Assembly: GCF_949987535.1 (NCBI RefSeq)
Contig: NC_080081.1
Span: 36,310,428 to 36,374,427, forward strand
Reading direction: 5' to 3'
DNA length: 64,000 bases
DNA from: Balaenoptera acutorostrata
Taxonomy: Eukaryota > Chordata > Mammalia > Artiodactyla > Balaenopteridae
The first letter of the stretch is position 1; every line of letters begins with the position of its first letter. The notes under the pieces are model-generated. The model saw only the letters and a list, made by a program, of their open reading frames with translations, ran no database searches and was not told the origin of the DNA. This document shows positions 23,680-34,594 of the stretch, piece by piece. Position numbers and translations under genes: made by a program.

Positions 23680-26600
23680 TCAGGATCAGGATGACAGAGT
23701 AGAAAGGCCCAGAGCTCATCGCCTCCAACAGTAAAACCAAAATTACACCTACATATAGAAACATTCTCTTTGAGAAAGACCTAAAGACTATCACAACAGC
23801 TCCTCTGCAACTAAGTATATAAAGAAAAAAACATTCCATCAAAATGCAATGGAGGGACAGAGACATGACTTAGTCAGGACCTACACCTCTGGAGGGAAAA
23901 CCAAAAGTGGAAAGGTATATCACAAACTCCAAGGTCCTTTCAAAAGGAGCAAGGGGTTTGAGTCGTACATTAGGCACCCCAGCCCTGGATATTGGCACAA
24001 GGTAGTTGAACCCCCTTAATGGATTTAAAAACCAACAGGGCCCAAGACCAGAAGAGCTGAAGGATTGTAGGAAACCAAGATTCCACTGTTAAAGGGCACA
24101 TACACAAACTTACTCCCTTTGAGTTCCAGAGAAGAGGTAGCAAATTAAAATGCTCCAGGCCCTTTAGCCAGGCTGCCAAGACTTCCCCAACACAACGCCT
24201 TAAGCCAGTGCCAGGCTCTGGCCTCAGACCCCCACTTGACCAAGGTGGCATCCCTTGGCAAGCCCCAGGAGAAGCCCTGGCCAGGGGTGGGATTTGGCTA
24301 CAGGTCCACCCACCAAGGCAGTGGACCTCAGTCTATCCTGGGAGAAGCTGTGAGCTGCACCAGGCTGTGGCACCAGCCAGCCTTGCTAAGGCAGTGACCC
24401 CCGGTCCACCCTGGCAAAAGCCCCAACCCAGGCCAACTTTGGCTCCAGCCCTCCTGTCACAGCCACTAGGCACAGATAGCCTGATTTGCTTGTACAAAAG
24501 AACACACCTTCAAGACCGGGAGAGGTAACTGTTTTGCCTAATTCATAGAGACCAACACAGAAAGTAAAACAACATAAGATGACAGAGAAATATGGTCCAA
24601 ATTAAAGAACAAGATGAAACCCCAGGAAAAAACCTAATCAAATGGAGATAAGTAATTTATCCTATAAAGAATTAAAAGTAACAGTCATAAAAATGCTCAC
24701 TGAACTTGGGAAAAGAAGAGGAACAAAATGTGAACTTCAACAAAGAACTAGAAAGTATACAAAAGAACTAGTCAGAGCTGAAGAATACAATGACTGAAAT
24801 GAAGAATATACTACAAGGATTCAACAGAAGATTAGGTGATACAGAAGAATGCATAAGTGACCTGAAAGACAGAATAGTGGAAATCACCCTATCAGAACAG
24901 CAAAAACAAAAAGAATATTAAAATATGAAGATAGTTATCATAAGATAATACTATGAACATCAACAAATTGGACAACCTGGAAGAAATGGATAAATTCCTA
25001 GAAGCATATAATCTTCCAAGACTGAATCAAGAATAAATGGAAAATCAGAACATAATAGTTACTGGTAATGAAATTGAATCAATAACAAAAAAATTCCCAA
25101 CAAATAAAAGTCCAAGACCATAAGGCTTCACAGGGGAAGTCTACCAAATATTTTTTTTAAAAATAGTTATTATCTATTCTTCTCAATCTATTCCAAGAAT
25201 TTAAAGAAAAAGGACTGCTTCCAAACTCATTCTACAAGGCCAGCATTACTGTGATGCCAAAACCAGGCAAAGACAACACACACAAATATAATTACAGGCC
25301 AATATCACTAATGAACATAAATGCAAAAATCCTCAACAAAATACTAACAAACTGAATTCAATAATAAATTAAAGGGATCATATATCATGATGAAGTGGGA
25401 TATATTCCAAGGATGCACATTGATATCCACAAATCAATCAATGTGATACACCACATTAACAAAGCAAAGGATAAAAAAATCACATGATCATATCAATAGA
25501 TGCAGGAAAACATTTGACAAAATTCACCATTTATTTGTGATAACAATTCCCAACAAAGTGGGTATGGAGGGAACATACCTTAAAAAAGTAAGGTCATTTA
25601 TTTTAACAAATAAGGACAAACCCACAGCTAACATCATACTTGATGGTAAATAACTGAAAGCTTTTCTTCTAAGATCAGGAATAAGAAAAGGATGACCACT
25701 CTCACCACTTCTATTCAGCATAATATTGTAAATCCTAGAAAAAAGTAATAGGACAAGAAAAAGAAATAAAATTAATCCAAATTAGAAAGCAAGAAGTAAA
25801 ACAGTCACTATTTACAGATGACATGATTCTATATATAGAAAACCCTAAAGACTACATCAAAAAACTTTTACAACTAATGAGTAAAGTTGCGGGATACAAA
25901 ATTAATATACAGAAATCTGTTGTGTTTCTAAATACTAATAATGAATTATCAGAGAAATCAAGAAAAAAATCCCATTTACAATTATAACAAAAAGAATAAA
26001 ATATCCAGCAATAAGTTTGACCAAGGAGGAGAAAGAGTATACTCTTAAATCTATAACACATTCATGAAAGAAACTGAAGATGACACATAAAATGGAAAGA
26101 CATACTGTGCTCATGGGGAGGGTGAATAATATTGTTAAAATGTCTATATACTACCCAAAGCAACCTACAAATTCAGTGCAATTCCTATTAAAATACACAT
26201 GGCATTTTTCTTAGCACCAGAACAAATAATCCTCAGATATGTATGGAACCACAAAAGACCCTGAATAGCCAAAGCAATCTTGAGAAAAAAGAACAAAGCT
26301 GGAGGTATCATGCTTTCTGACTTCAAATTATATTACAAAGCTACGGTAATCAGAATGGTATGGTACCCGCACAAAAACAGACACACAGATCAGTGGAACA
26401 GAATGGAGATCTCAGAGATAAACCCATGCACATACAGTCAATTAATCAACAACAAAGGAGAAAAGACTATAAAATGGGGGAAAAAACGGTCTCTTTGACA
26501 AGTGCTTTTGGGAAGCTGGATAAGCTACATGTAAAAAATAAAACTAGACCATTTTCTCACACCATATACAAAAATAAACTCAAAGTGGATTAAAGACTTA

Positions 26601-26710
26601 AATGTAAGACCTGAAGCCATAAAAGTTGTAAAAAAAAAAAAAGGCAGTATACTCTTTGATATTAGCAATATTTTTTGAATATTTCTTCAGGCAAAAGCAA
26701 CAAGAGCAAA

Positions 26711-26756
26711 AATAAATAAATGGAAAAAAATAAATAAATAAATAAATAAATAAATG
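26711..26756. repeat. (AAAT)n repeats in L1 ORF2
   Basis: AAATA/AAAT repeats, with a second similar tract at about 26915-26943. Both are expansions inside the old L1 and disrupt its remaining frame. Confidence 0.85.
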
Positions 26757-27416
26757 GGACCAAATCAAACTAGAAACCTTTTTCACAGCCAACAAAACTG
26801 TCAACAAGACAAAATGGCAGATATCGAATGTGAGAAGATATTTGCAAATTATATCTCCAATAAGGGGTTAATATCCAAAATATATGAAGAACTCCTACAA
26901 CTCAATATCAATACCAAATAAATAAATAAATAAATAAATAAACAAAAAATTCAATTAAAAATGGGCAGGAGGAGATGAAAGGCATTTTTCCAAATAAGAT
27001 AAATAGATGGTGAACAGGCACATAAAACAAAGTTCAACATCACTAATCATCAGGGAACCGCAAATCAAAACAACAATGAGCTATCACCTCATACCTGTCA
27101 GAATGGCTATCACCAAAAAGACAAGAAATAACAAGTGTTGGCAAGGATGTGAAGAAAAGGGAATCCTTGTAAACTTTTGAAGGAATGTAAATTGGTATAG
27201 CCAGTATGGAAAATAGTATTGAGGTTCTTCAAAAAATTAAAAATAAGAGTACCAGATGGTCCAGCAATTCCACTCTTGGATATTTATCTAAAGAAAATGA
27301 AAACACAAATTTGAAAAGGTATGTGAGCCTCAATATTCATTGCAGAATTATTAGCAATAACCAAGATATGGAAGCTACCTAAGTGTCTATTAACAGGTGA
27401 ATGGATAAGGAAGATG

Positions 27417-27476
27417 TGGTATATATATATAGGTATGTATGTATGTGTGTGTATGTGTGTGTGTATATATATATAG
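27417..27476. repeat. TA/GT compound microsatellite
   Basis: ATATAT, then GTATGTATGTGTGTGTATGTGTGTG, then ATATAT again, inside the ORF2 end of the old L1. Confidence 0.85.
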
Positions 27477-27920
27477 GGAATATTATTCAGCCATAAAAAG
27501 GAATTAAATTTTGTCATTTGTGAAAACATGAATGGACCTAGAGAAGATTATGCTAAGTCAAATAAGGCAGGCAGAAAAAGACAAATACTGTATATTTTCA
27601 CATATATGTAAAATCTAAAAAACAAAATAAATGAACAAATATAACAAAACAGAAATAGACTCACAGATACAGAGAACAAACTAGTGTTTGCCAGAGGGGT
27701 GGTGGTGAGAGGATGGACAAAATAGATGAAGGGAATTAAGAGGTACAAACTATCAGTTATAAAATAAGTAAGCCTCAGAGGTGTAAAGTACAGCACATAA
27801 AATATTGTCAATAATATTATAATAATTTGTATGGTACATAATCTATAAAAATATCAAGTCACTATGGTGTGCACCTAAAACTCATATAATATTGTAGGTC
27901 AACTATACTTCAATTTAAAA

Positions 27921-28884
27921 AACCCAGAAATTTATATTTTGGAAATCATGAGCTGAATCTGTAAATGTTAAATTTATGTGAACACTTTAGCATAATTGAT
28001 AGAGTTATACACTTAGATTTTATATATGTATAAAATATATATTATAATGTACATTATATATGATTTTATATATTTTTATTCACTATATTTTATGAAGAAT
28101 AAATAAAATGCAAATTTAACTTAGAACTGTTTTATCCCAGGAGGTCAAGCTATTTTAATAACCAGGAGGTATGTATTTTATGTTTTTGCCAATAAGATCA
28201 AAGTCAAATTGGACGGGTTGTTAGAGCAGTTAGCCAACATTATTTAAGTTTTATATTTCTCTTATTAACTTTTTCTCAGATATGTTTTCTTGTCTTAATA
28301 TGCTGTGTGTTCTGTGGAGAACTTCTGATGACACATTGAAAATAACAAAGCAATAACAAAAAGAAAACTACTGACAATAAAAACAGCAAAACCACTGTCA
28401 CATAAGTAGAGCATCCAGAATTAGTATTAGAATATGAGCATAGCTAAAATTCAAGAAGCAATTCTGGCCAAAAAGTTCAGGACAAACCAGGATGTAGTAA
28501 CAGCAGGCAGGCAGGATTAAGGAGATAGACTACAGTATTGCCATGAACCAGTGATTCTTTTGTACTTTCCACTTCCTCCCTTTTTGAGCAGGAATGTATA
28601 TAACTGCTCTCCTATGCTTGTCCCACTATTATATGCAGGGAACATTGTGGCAGATATTTTGTCTCTACTTTCACAGATCCACAGTTGAAAAGGAATACTG
28701 CAATAGTAGCTGTACTTAGTGGACTACACACTGGAGTCTCATCTACACATGAACTTAATTTAAATGATGGTATTTGGGGACTTTGAAGTGACAGTATAAC
28801 AGGATGAGACTCTGGGGAATTTGGGGAGAGGAGTAAATGTATTTTGCATCTGGAAGGGACATGAGTCATGGGGGTCAAAAGTTG
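27921..28884. other. Unassigned DNA between L1 and LTR
   Basis: An AT-rich palindromic stretch of TATATAT type lies near 28020-28085. The rest shows no recognised repeat or exon. Short minus-strand open frames near 28612-28966 have no known motif. Confidence 0.5.
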
Positions 28885-29425
28885 GGCTGTTACAGATAGA
28901 CCTTAGAACATGGCCATGATGTCCACACCCTGTATAATATCCTTTGCTTGAGTGTGAATGAGGCATGTGACTTTCTTCTAACAGAATATGTCAAAGATGA
29001 TGGTATTTAACTTCCATGATTAAGTTACTTCATACTTCAAAGGAAATAAGATGATAGCTCTAGATCTAGATCTGACTATATCCTGCAGCACACACAAAAC
29101 TCTCAAGACTCTCTCTTTGCTGGCTTAGAGGAAGTGAGGTGCTTTGTCGTGAAAGGACCTATAGAGAAATCCACATGGCACGTATCTGCTGAAAGACTTT
29201 AGCAGTAAGGAAATGAATTCAGCCAACCACTAGAATAAGTTTGGAAGCACATTCTTCTCCAATCTGAGCCTCCAGATTAAAAAGCAGATACCACTTTGAT
29301 TGCAGGCTGTGAGTTCTCCATCTTTACCCAAGAAAATTGAGAGATAATAAATATGTGTATAGTTTTAAGCTGTTAAATATGTGGTAATATGTAACACAGC
29401 AATAGAAACTTAATATACCACTGTG
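28885..29425 (+). mobile_element. MLT1-like solo LTR fragment (ERVL-MaLR)
   Basis: The left part (TGTTACAGATAG..., ATGTCCACACCCTGTATAAT, CTTGAGTGTGAATGAGGC) and the right end (AATAAATATGTGTATAGTTTTAAGC, ACACAGCAATAGAAACTTAATA) fit the order of an MLT1/MaLR LTR, an ancient retrovirus-derived element. No internal viral coding sequence is seen beside it, so it is probably a solo LTR. It is heavily diverged. Confidence 0.7.
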
Positions 29426-29689
29426 GCAGTTACCCAGAACTGAAGTACTTCTCAGAATATGGGAATTTCAGTTTTAAATCTGAGACATCCTTGGGCAAAC
29501 TGGGGTAAATTGGTTATCTTAAACATTCCTTACTTTCTTGTTGGGTCTGGTGTGCATTTTAAAATATACTTGGTATAATTTTTGCAAAAGTTCTATACAA
29601 ATAATTATTTTTTCATGATATGTACTTTGTGATATTTCTGGAAAAGGAAGCCCTTGAAAGTAGGGTTTAAATTAAAATAAGTGTGCTAT
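29426..29689. other. Unassigned DNA
   Basis: Short AT-rich spacer between the LTR and the L1M. Nothing recognised. Confidence 0.5.
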
Positions 29690-31770
29690 ATTCCTAAAAA
29701 TAATATTAAAACCAGGCAATAATCTTTTAGGATAGTCGAACATTTAAAAATTTAATGAAATCAATTTAAAAATCAGTTGTATTTCCACATACTAGCAGCA
29801 AACAACCGGAAAGTGAAAATTTAAAACAATACAATTTACAATGGAATAATAAATCATCAAGTACTTAAGAGCAACCCTAATGAGATATGTGCAAGTCTTC
29901 CACAATGAAACATACAAAGCATTGCTGAGAAAAGTTTGTTAAGATCTAAAGAAATGGAGACATAACATTTTTATAAATTGGAAGACTTACCATTGTTAGT
30001 TTGTCCATTGTATTAGAATTTATCTACAGATTTAATCTACAGATTTAATACAGTTGGAATCCAGACCCCAGATAGTTTTGTTGACAAAACTGGCAAGCTG
30101 ATTTTAAAATCTGTGTGGAAATGCAAAGGATCTAGAATAACCATAACAATTTTGAAAAATATGAATAGTTTTAGGATCTAAACTTTCTGATTTCAGGGCT
30201 TATCATAAAACTGTAGTAATCAGAACATTATGGCGTTAGTGTACAAAATAGAACAAATACACCAATAGAATAGAGAATCCAGAAATAAACTGTCACATTT
30301 ATGATCAATCAATAGCCAATCAAGATTCAAAGTCAATTCAATGAGGAAAGAAAAGTTGTTTTTAACAAATTGTTCTTAGAGTAACCAAAACTTTGTACAG
30401 GGCAAATCAAACCTCAAATTCTACCACACTTTGTACACAAAAATTAATTTCACATTGATCACAGGTCTAAACATAAAAACTAGAATCACAAATCTTTTAG
30501 AAGAAAATGTAGTAAAATATTTTGATAACATTAATGCAGGAAAATATGTTTTTAGGCAGGAAGCAAAAAACACTGAATTTGAAAGAAGAAAAGTGATAAA
30601 TTAGAGTTAACCAAAACTTAAAATATCTGCTAATCAAAAGACACTATTAAGAAATGAAAATATAAGCCACAGAATGGGAAAAATTATTTGTTAAAGGACT
30701 ATTTTGGTTAATGGAAATGTTCTCTATTTCATATTGGGATATGAGTTATACTATATATAACTGTCAAAAGAAAAATAACGTATCAGTGGGAAATATATTA
30801 ATTAACACATGAAACTCAGAAGTAAGAAGATAGACATATTTAACTAAATGAAATATACAACATTTTAGTGGCCAAAAATATCCCATCAAAAGGCAACTGA
30901 AAACAATAATCTGTAAAAATCATTTGAAATGATGATAATTGTAGAAAAACAGTCATATAGTATACAGGCATATAATAATAACAGGCAAATTAAAATGGTG
31001 TTCAAGTAAAAGAATTTTGCTCAAACTTAGTAACAATTTATGAAAACAAAAGGAAACCTCATTCACACCCACCAACCTGGCAAAAAACTTAAAGAGCTGT
31101 CACACAGATTAGGATTAGAACTTTGAAAAAAGTAACAAAAGGGTTACTCTTTAATATTTTTGGCAGAATTGTGAAGTGTTATATCATTGGGGGAATATTC
31201 TGAAGACAGTTATAAATATTAAAAATACATATATTCTTTAAATGAGAGCTTCTCAGTCTTGGCACAGTTGATGTTCTGGCCAGATCTTTGTAGGGGAGTG
31301 TCTCCTGTGCACTGTAGGATATTTAGAGCATCCCTGACGTGCACCCACCCTCCTCAGTGTGACAACTTAAATTGTCTCTGGAAGTTGTTCAATGTCCTCT
31401 GAAGGACAAAAATGCCCCTGGTTAGAACCACAGTTTTAAGTTAACCTCTCAGAAGATTTTTGTTGCATTGTTATAGTATCAATTTTGATAAAGAATGTGA
31501 AAGACCATCAAAAGCATAAATAGGCTGGTGACACTGTGGAATATTACAAGGCCACCGATATAATGAGTTAGCAATATACTGGTTGATTAGAGAGACTTCC
31601 ATAAGGTACTATTGAGTAGGAAGAAAAAAAGGGAAGGAAACAACCTAGAAAAAAAGATTGTTCCAAAATATAAAGAGTATTTATGATTTTCAAAGGATTC
31701 TATTTGTACATTTGAATTAAACTTGTGTCACTATGCACATAATAAAATAAATAAATAAAATGGTTGAACA
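29690..31770 (+). mobile_element. L1M ORF2 C-terminal and 3' region, interrupted by MER20
   Basis: Sense similarity to the second half of L1 ORF2 starts near 29690 (ATTTCCACATACTAGCAGCAA region) and runs through typical segments such as TTAATACAGTTGGAATCC (30046) and AACTGTAGTAATCAGAACA (30209). It is interrupted by the MER20 at 31243-31435 and resumes to about 31770. It is strongly decayed, with no long open frame. Confidence 0.75.
31243..31435 (-). mobile_element. MER20 (hAT-Charlie) DNA transposon
   Basis: The text GCTTCTCAGTCTTGGCACAG, CTGTGCACTGTAGGATATTTAG, CATCCCTGACGTGCACCCAC and GAAGGACAAAAATGCCCCTGG, ending in TTAGAACCACAG, follows the MER20 consensus in reverse. It is nested in the L1M, which fixes the order of insertion. 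MER20 copies have been reported as regulatory elements in endometrial cells of placental mammals; whether this copy has any activity is unknown. Confidence 0.85.
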
Positions 31771-31782
31771 TTAAAAAACTAA

Positions 31783-31840
31783 ATTTTAACATGATTGTGA
31801 CTGGCCAATATATTTTAACATGGTTGTGACTGGCCAATAT
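31783..31840. repeat. 29-bp tandem duplication
   Basis: Two adjacent 29-bp units at 31783-31811 and 31812-31840 differ at one position (ACATGATTG versus ACATGGTTG). The unit is not a known element, and the duplication appears local and recent. Confidence 0.95.
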
Positions 31841-32484
31841 ATCAGTCTGTCAGCATATTTATAAAAATATGAGCAGATGTTCTAGTGAGAAGAGGAGATA
31901 CAACAAGGTAAAGAAGTAATATTAGTCTCTAGGTTTATGTGGAAGATAGAGAATGACTTTGTTTTAACAATGTATTATAAATGATTTAATTTTAAAACAC
32001 TTTCATCCAATTATCATACCTCTTTCTGCATTTATGATTTCCTTTTGAGAAGTAAAAATGATTCTGTGGTCACCTAATTGTTGCACTCTTGGAGCCCTTG
32101 CCAAGTGTTGACGGGTGTTTGAAATAAGAGCCAAGCTGTGTTGGCACACTCCTCAGATTCATTCCCTGGTCCAGTCGGAGAGCACTCAGAGTAGCAGACA
32201 CACAAAGGCAGTCTGAGACCCATGCCAACATGTGTCCTTTCAAACTATGCCAGACTTTGACCAGGCTGCATGTTGACTAATGAACAGCCTGCCGTATTAG
32301 TGGCAGTATCTTGGTACCTGTCCACAAATCCCTGTTTTCACCTACTGAGCCAGAGATGGAATGATGAACTATCAAGAATTATGGAATACACCATCATGTC
32401 CTGGTGTGTACGTGCACTGGAGATCTGCTATGCAACCATTCTAAAAACTTTCTAAAAGACTGAAATAAAGTAACCATATAGGGT
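31841..32484. other. Repeat-poor DNA, no gene called
   Basis: No recognised repeat. The part at 32080-32450 has a more balanced base composition than its surroundings. It contains an open frame of 61 codons (32270-32455) with no known motif. Confidence 0.45.
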
Positions 32485-32725
32485 ATAAATTAAGAGTTCA
32501 ATATCCTGAGTTCAAATCCCAGTTCTAACACTTACCTAGAGGTGTGACCATGGACATATTACTTAGCTTCTCTAAGCCTTTTTTCTTCTTTAAGCCATTT
32601 GTAAAATGAGGAATAATATTACCTACCCTGCTGTGTTGTTATAAAGAGTTAATAATATGCTTAAAGCAGTTAGAACAGCACTTTTATAATCATTATACAA
32701 ATGGTTGCTATTACTATTATTCCGC
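32485..32725 (+). mobile_element. MIR SINE, sense
   Basis: The tRNA-derived head is readable (GAGTTCAAATCCCAGTTCTA resembles a B box and its flank). It is followed by the core GTGTGACCATGGACATATTACTTAG, then TTTGTAAAATGAGGAATAAT and the AAGCAGTTAGAACAGCAC 3' part. The order matches MIR. Confidence 0.88.
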
Positions 32726-33004
32726 TGTTGAAAATATTGAGACTATAAGGTATGTAAGTCATCATAAAATGTATTACTTTGTTCTTACTGTGCTGATGAA
32801 ACTAAAATAAGAGATTTTGTGCTGATCCTTGATTAGGTGGGACATTATCAAAGTGAAGCAATTTTTCAGACATGATGAAGTAAGAGTGAAATAGCACAGG
32901 TTACACAGACAACAGAACAGAGTTTGAAAGCTATGGTCTTGGTACTTTACTGAGTATCTAACATAGCATATATGAAATGGACCGTAAACATCAGTGTACC
33001 TGGG

Positions 33005-33080
33005 AGTCTTTGAACAATAGACATTGTTAAGCTCCACCCACCCTGGGAGATTTTGATTCAGTGAATGTGGTATGGGTTCT
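33005..33080. mobile_element. MER5-like hAT fragment
   Basis: Short match to the centre of MER5A/B: GCTCCACCCACCCTGGGAGATTTTGATTCAGTGAATGTGG. Too short to define ends. Confidence 0.5.
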
Positions 33081-33674
33081 GGTTATAGGAATAGTTAAGA
33101 AGCTTATAAGTGGTTATTAAAGTCAAGCTGGCATGGATACCACAGATACAGAACAGATTTAGTGAAGTGATTGACCCCGCCTTGCCCCAGGTCTACATTC
33201 TACGAAGCCTGGAGAGCCTATATCAACTGTAATATGTATGGCACGGTTGATAACAGCCAAGTTTGTATTTCTATCATATGCTCAAGAGCGTTCTGTCTTT
33301 AATTATTTGGGTTGAATATCGTAAAACTGTTCCATTTCTCTGCTGGCCATCAAACTGTGCATCTTGTCAAGTGGAAGAGCTGACAATTTGATGCTAATGA
33401 GAAAACCAATGTGCATATTTTGAGATAGGTCATTTTAGAGAATTGATTGTTTAAATTGATTCATTTCCACATAAATGTGTTTCATGAGTTTGAGATTTAA
33501 TGAAGTATGTTATTTTGTATATGTATGTGTTTATTTTTATTTTTGGTGAAATAATTCCGGTTGAAATGCATTTATAATTTCAAAAAGCACATTTGTACCA
33601 GTACACTGAATAGAGTGGTGACCTTAAAAGAACAGTAGAACTGGCAGTGATCTTGATAAGCTTGGCTCACATTC

Positions 33675-33805
33675 TCATTTTATAAATGAGAAGGCAAGGA
33701 GGCTAAGGCTCTCAAATATTAATTGACCTTTACAAGGTCCCAGATCTCATTAGTGGCTTTCCAAGTTCTAGAAGACTATTTGTCTGACTGCAAAGCCAGT
33801 ATCCT
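33675..33805 (-). mobile_element. MIR SINE fragment, antisense
   Basis: TTTTATAAATGAGAAGGCAAGGAGGCT, TTTACAAGGTCCCAGATCTCATTAGTGG and GTCTGACTGCAAAGCCAGTATCCTT follow the antisense MIR core in order. Confidence 0.75.
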
Positions 33806-34594
33806 TCACTAAGCTTTCTGGCTTTCAAATCTGCATTTGCATTTTTGTTTTTGTCGTCACATTTTTATTAATATTTGGGGAGAAGATTTGGAAGTTATAC
33901 AAATGAAACTTTTCTATGATTAAATTTGTTATTAAAAACTTAATGGGGTATTTAAATTACTCTTCAAACATCATTAATTTGCTAATCCCAAACACTTTTT
34001 TGTCTAAGAATGAGGAGCCTATTTAATATAACCTTTTAAATATAAGCAGATGAAATTGAATCTACTTTCCTCACTGTGAATGTGGTAGCAAGAAGATTGC
34101 TGGCTGGTGCTTAAGTGGTCTAAAAATCTTCTGTGATATTTTTTTCTCCTTTACCCAGATTGAGTTAATTCACTTCATTAGAGCACGCTCGGCAAACATA
34201 CAGAGCTGAGCTGTGCCAGCTCTGTAAATCTTTCCCATCTCAGTTTAGACCAGGCAGAACATATTCAGACTCTGCTAGGTAAAGAATGGCCCCCTAGAAG
34301 GGCACCTGTAAAGAACGGGTTAATATAATCTTTTCCAGGACAGGATTTTTAAAAGAATAATAAATATGGGCTAAATTCTGCTTGACCTTTTATTTAATGA
34401 AAGGAAAGTCTTTGAAAAAATCACACAAAACCTAACAAGGTAAATATCACAGAAAGGGCACTGAACATGTGCACAGGTTTTGCATGGCTTCTATTTCATT
34501 GGATACAATACTATTTTCCCTTAACATTTGATGCTTATAATGTAGTTCCTAATATTTTTAGCTTAATATAATTTTTAATTAATAGAATTTATTT
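33806..34594. other. Repeat-poor stretch, possible conserved non-coding DNA
   Basis: No known repeat or exon. The segment at about 34070-34350 is less AT-rich and lacks simple repeats. That is compatible with a constrained element, but without an alignment it is only a guess. Confidence 0.4.

Larger units (their letters stand above)
23680..27920 (+). mobile_element. Old L1 with a 5' end and a large internal deletion
   Basis: The element opens with an L1-type 5' start (ATGACAGAGTAGAAAGGCCC at about 23690), followed by a GC-richer 5' UTR to about 24600. ORF1-like sequence follows to about 24920 (for example the region of 24640-24900). At about 24920-24940 it jumps directly to the linker before the reverse transcriptase (GACAACCTGGAAGAAATGGA at 24972), so the end of ORF1 and the whole endonuclease are missing. 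The RT block (about 25250-25870), the C-terminal domain (to about 27570) and the 3' UTR (to about 27920) follow in order. There are many stops. AAAT repeats have expanded within it. It looks clearly older than the L1 at 1072-6224. Confidence 0.88.

Noticed and set aside
24208..24528. Pro/Ala-rich 106-codon frame suggesting a GC-rich exon
   Set aside because: Falls in the 5' UTR of the old L1 at 23680-27920; no splice context or domain.
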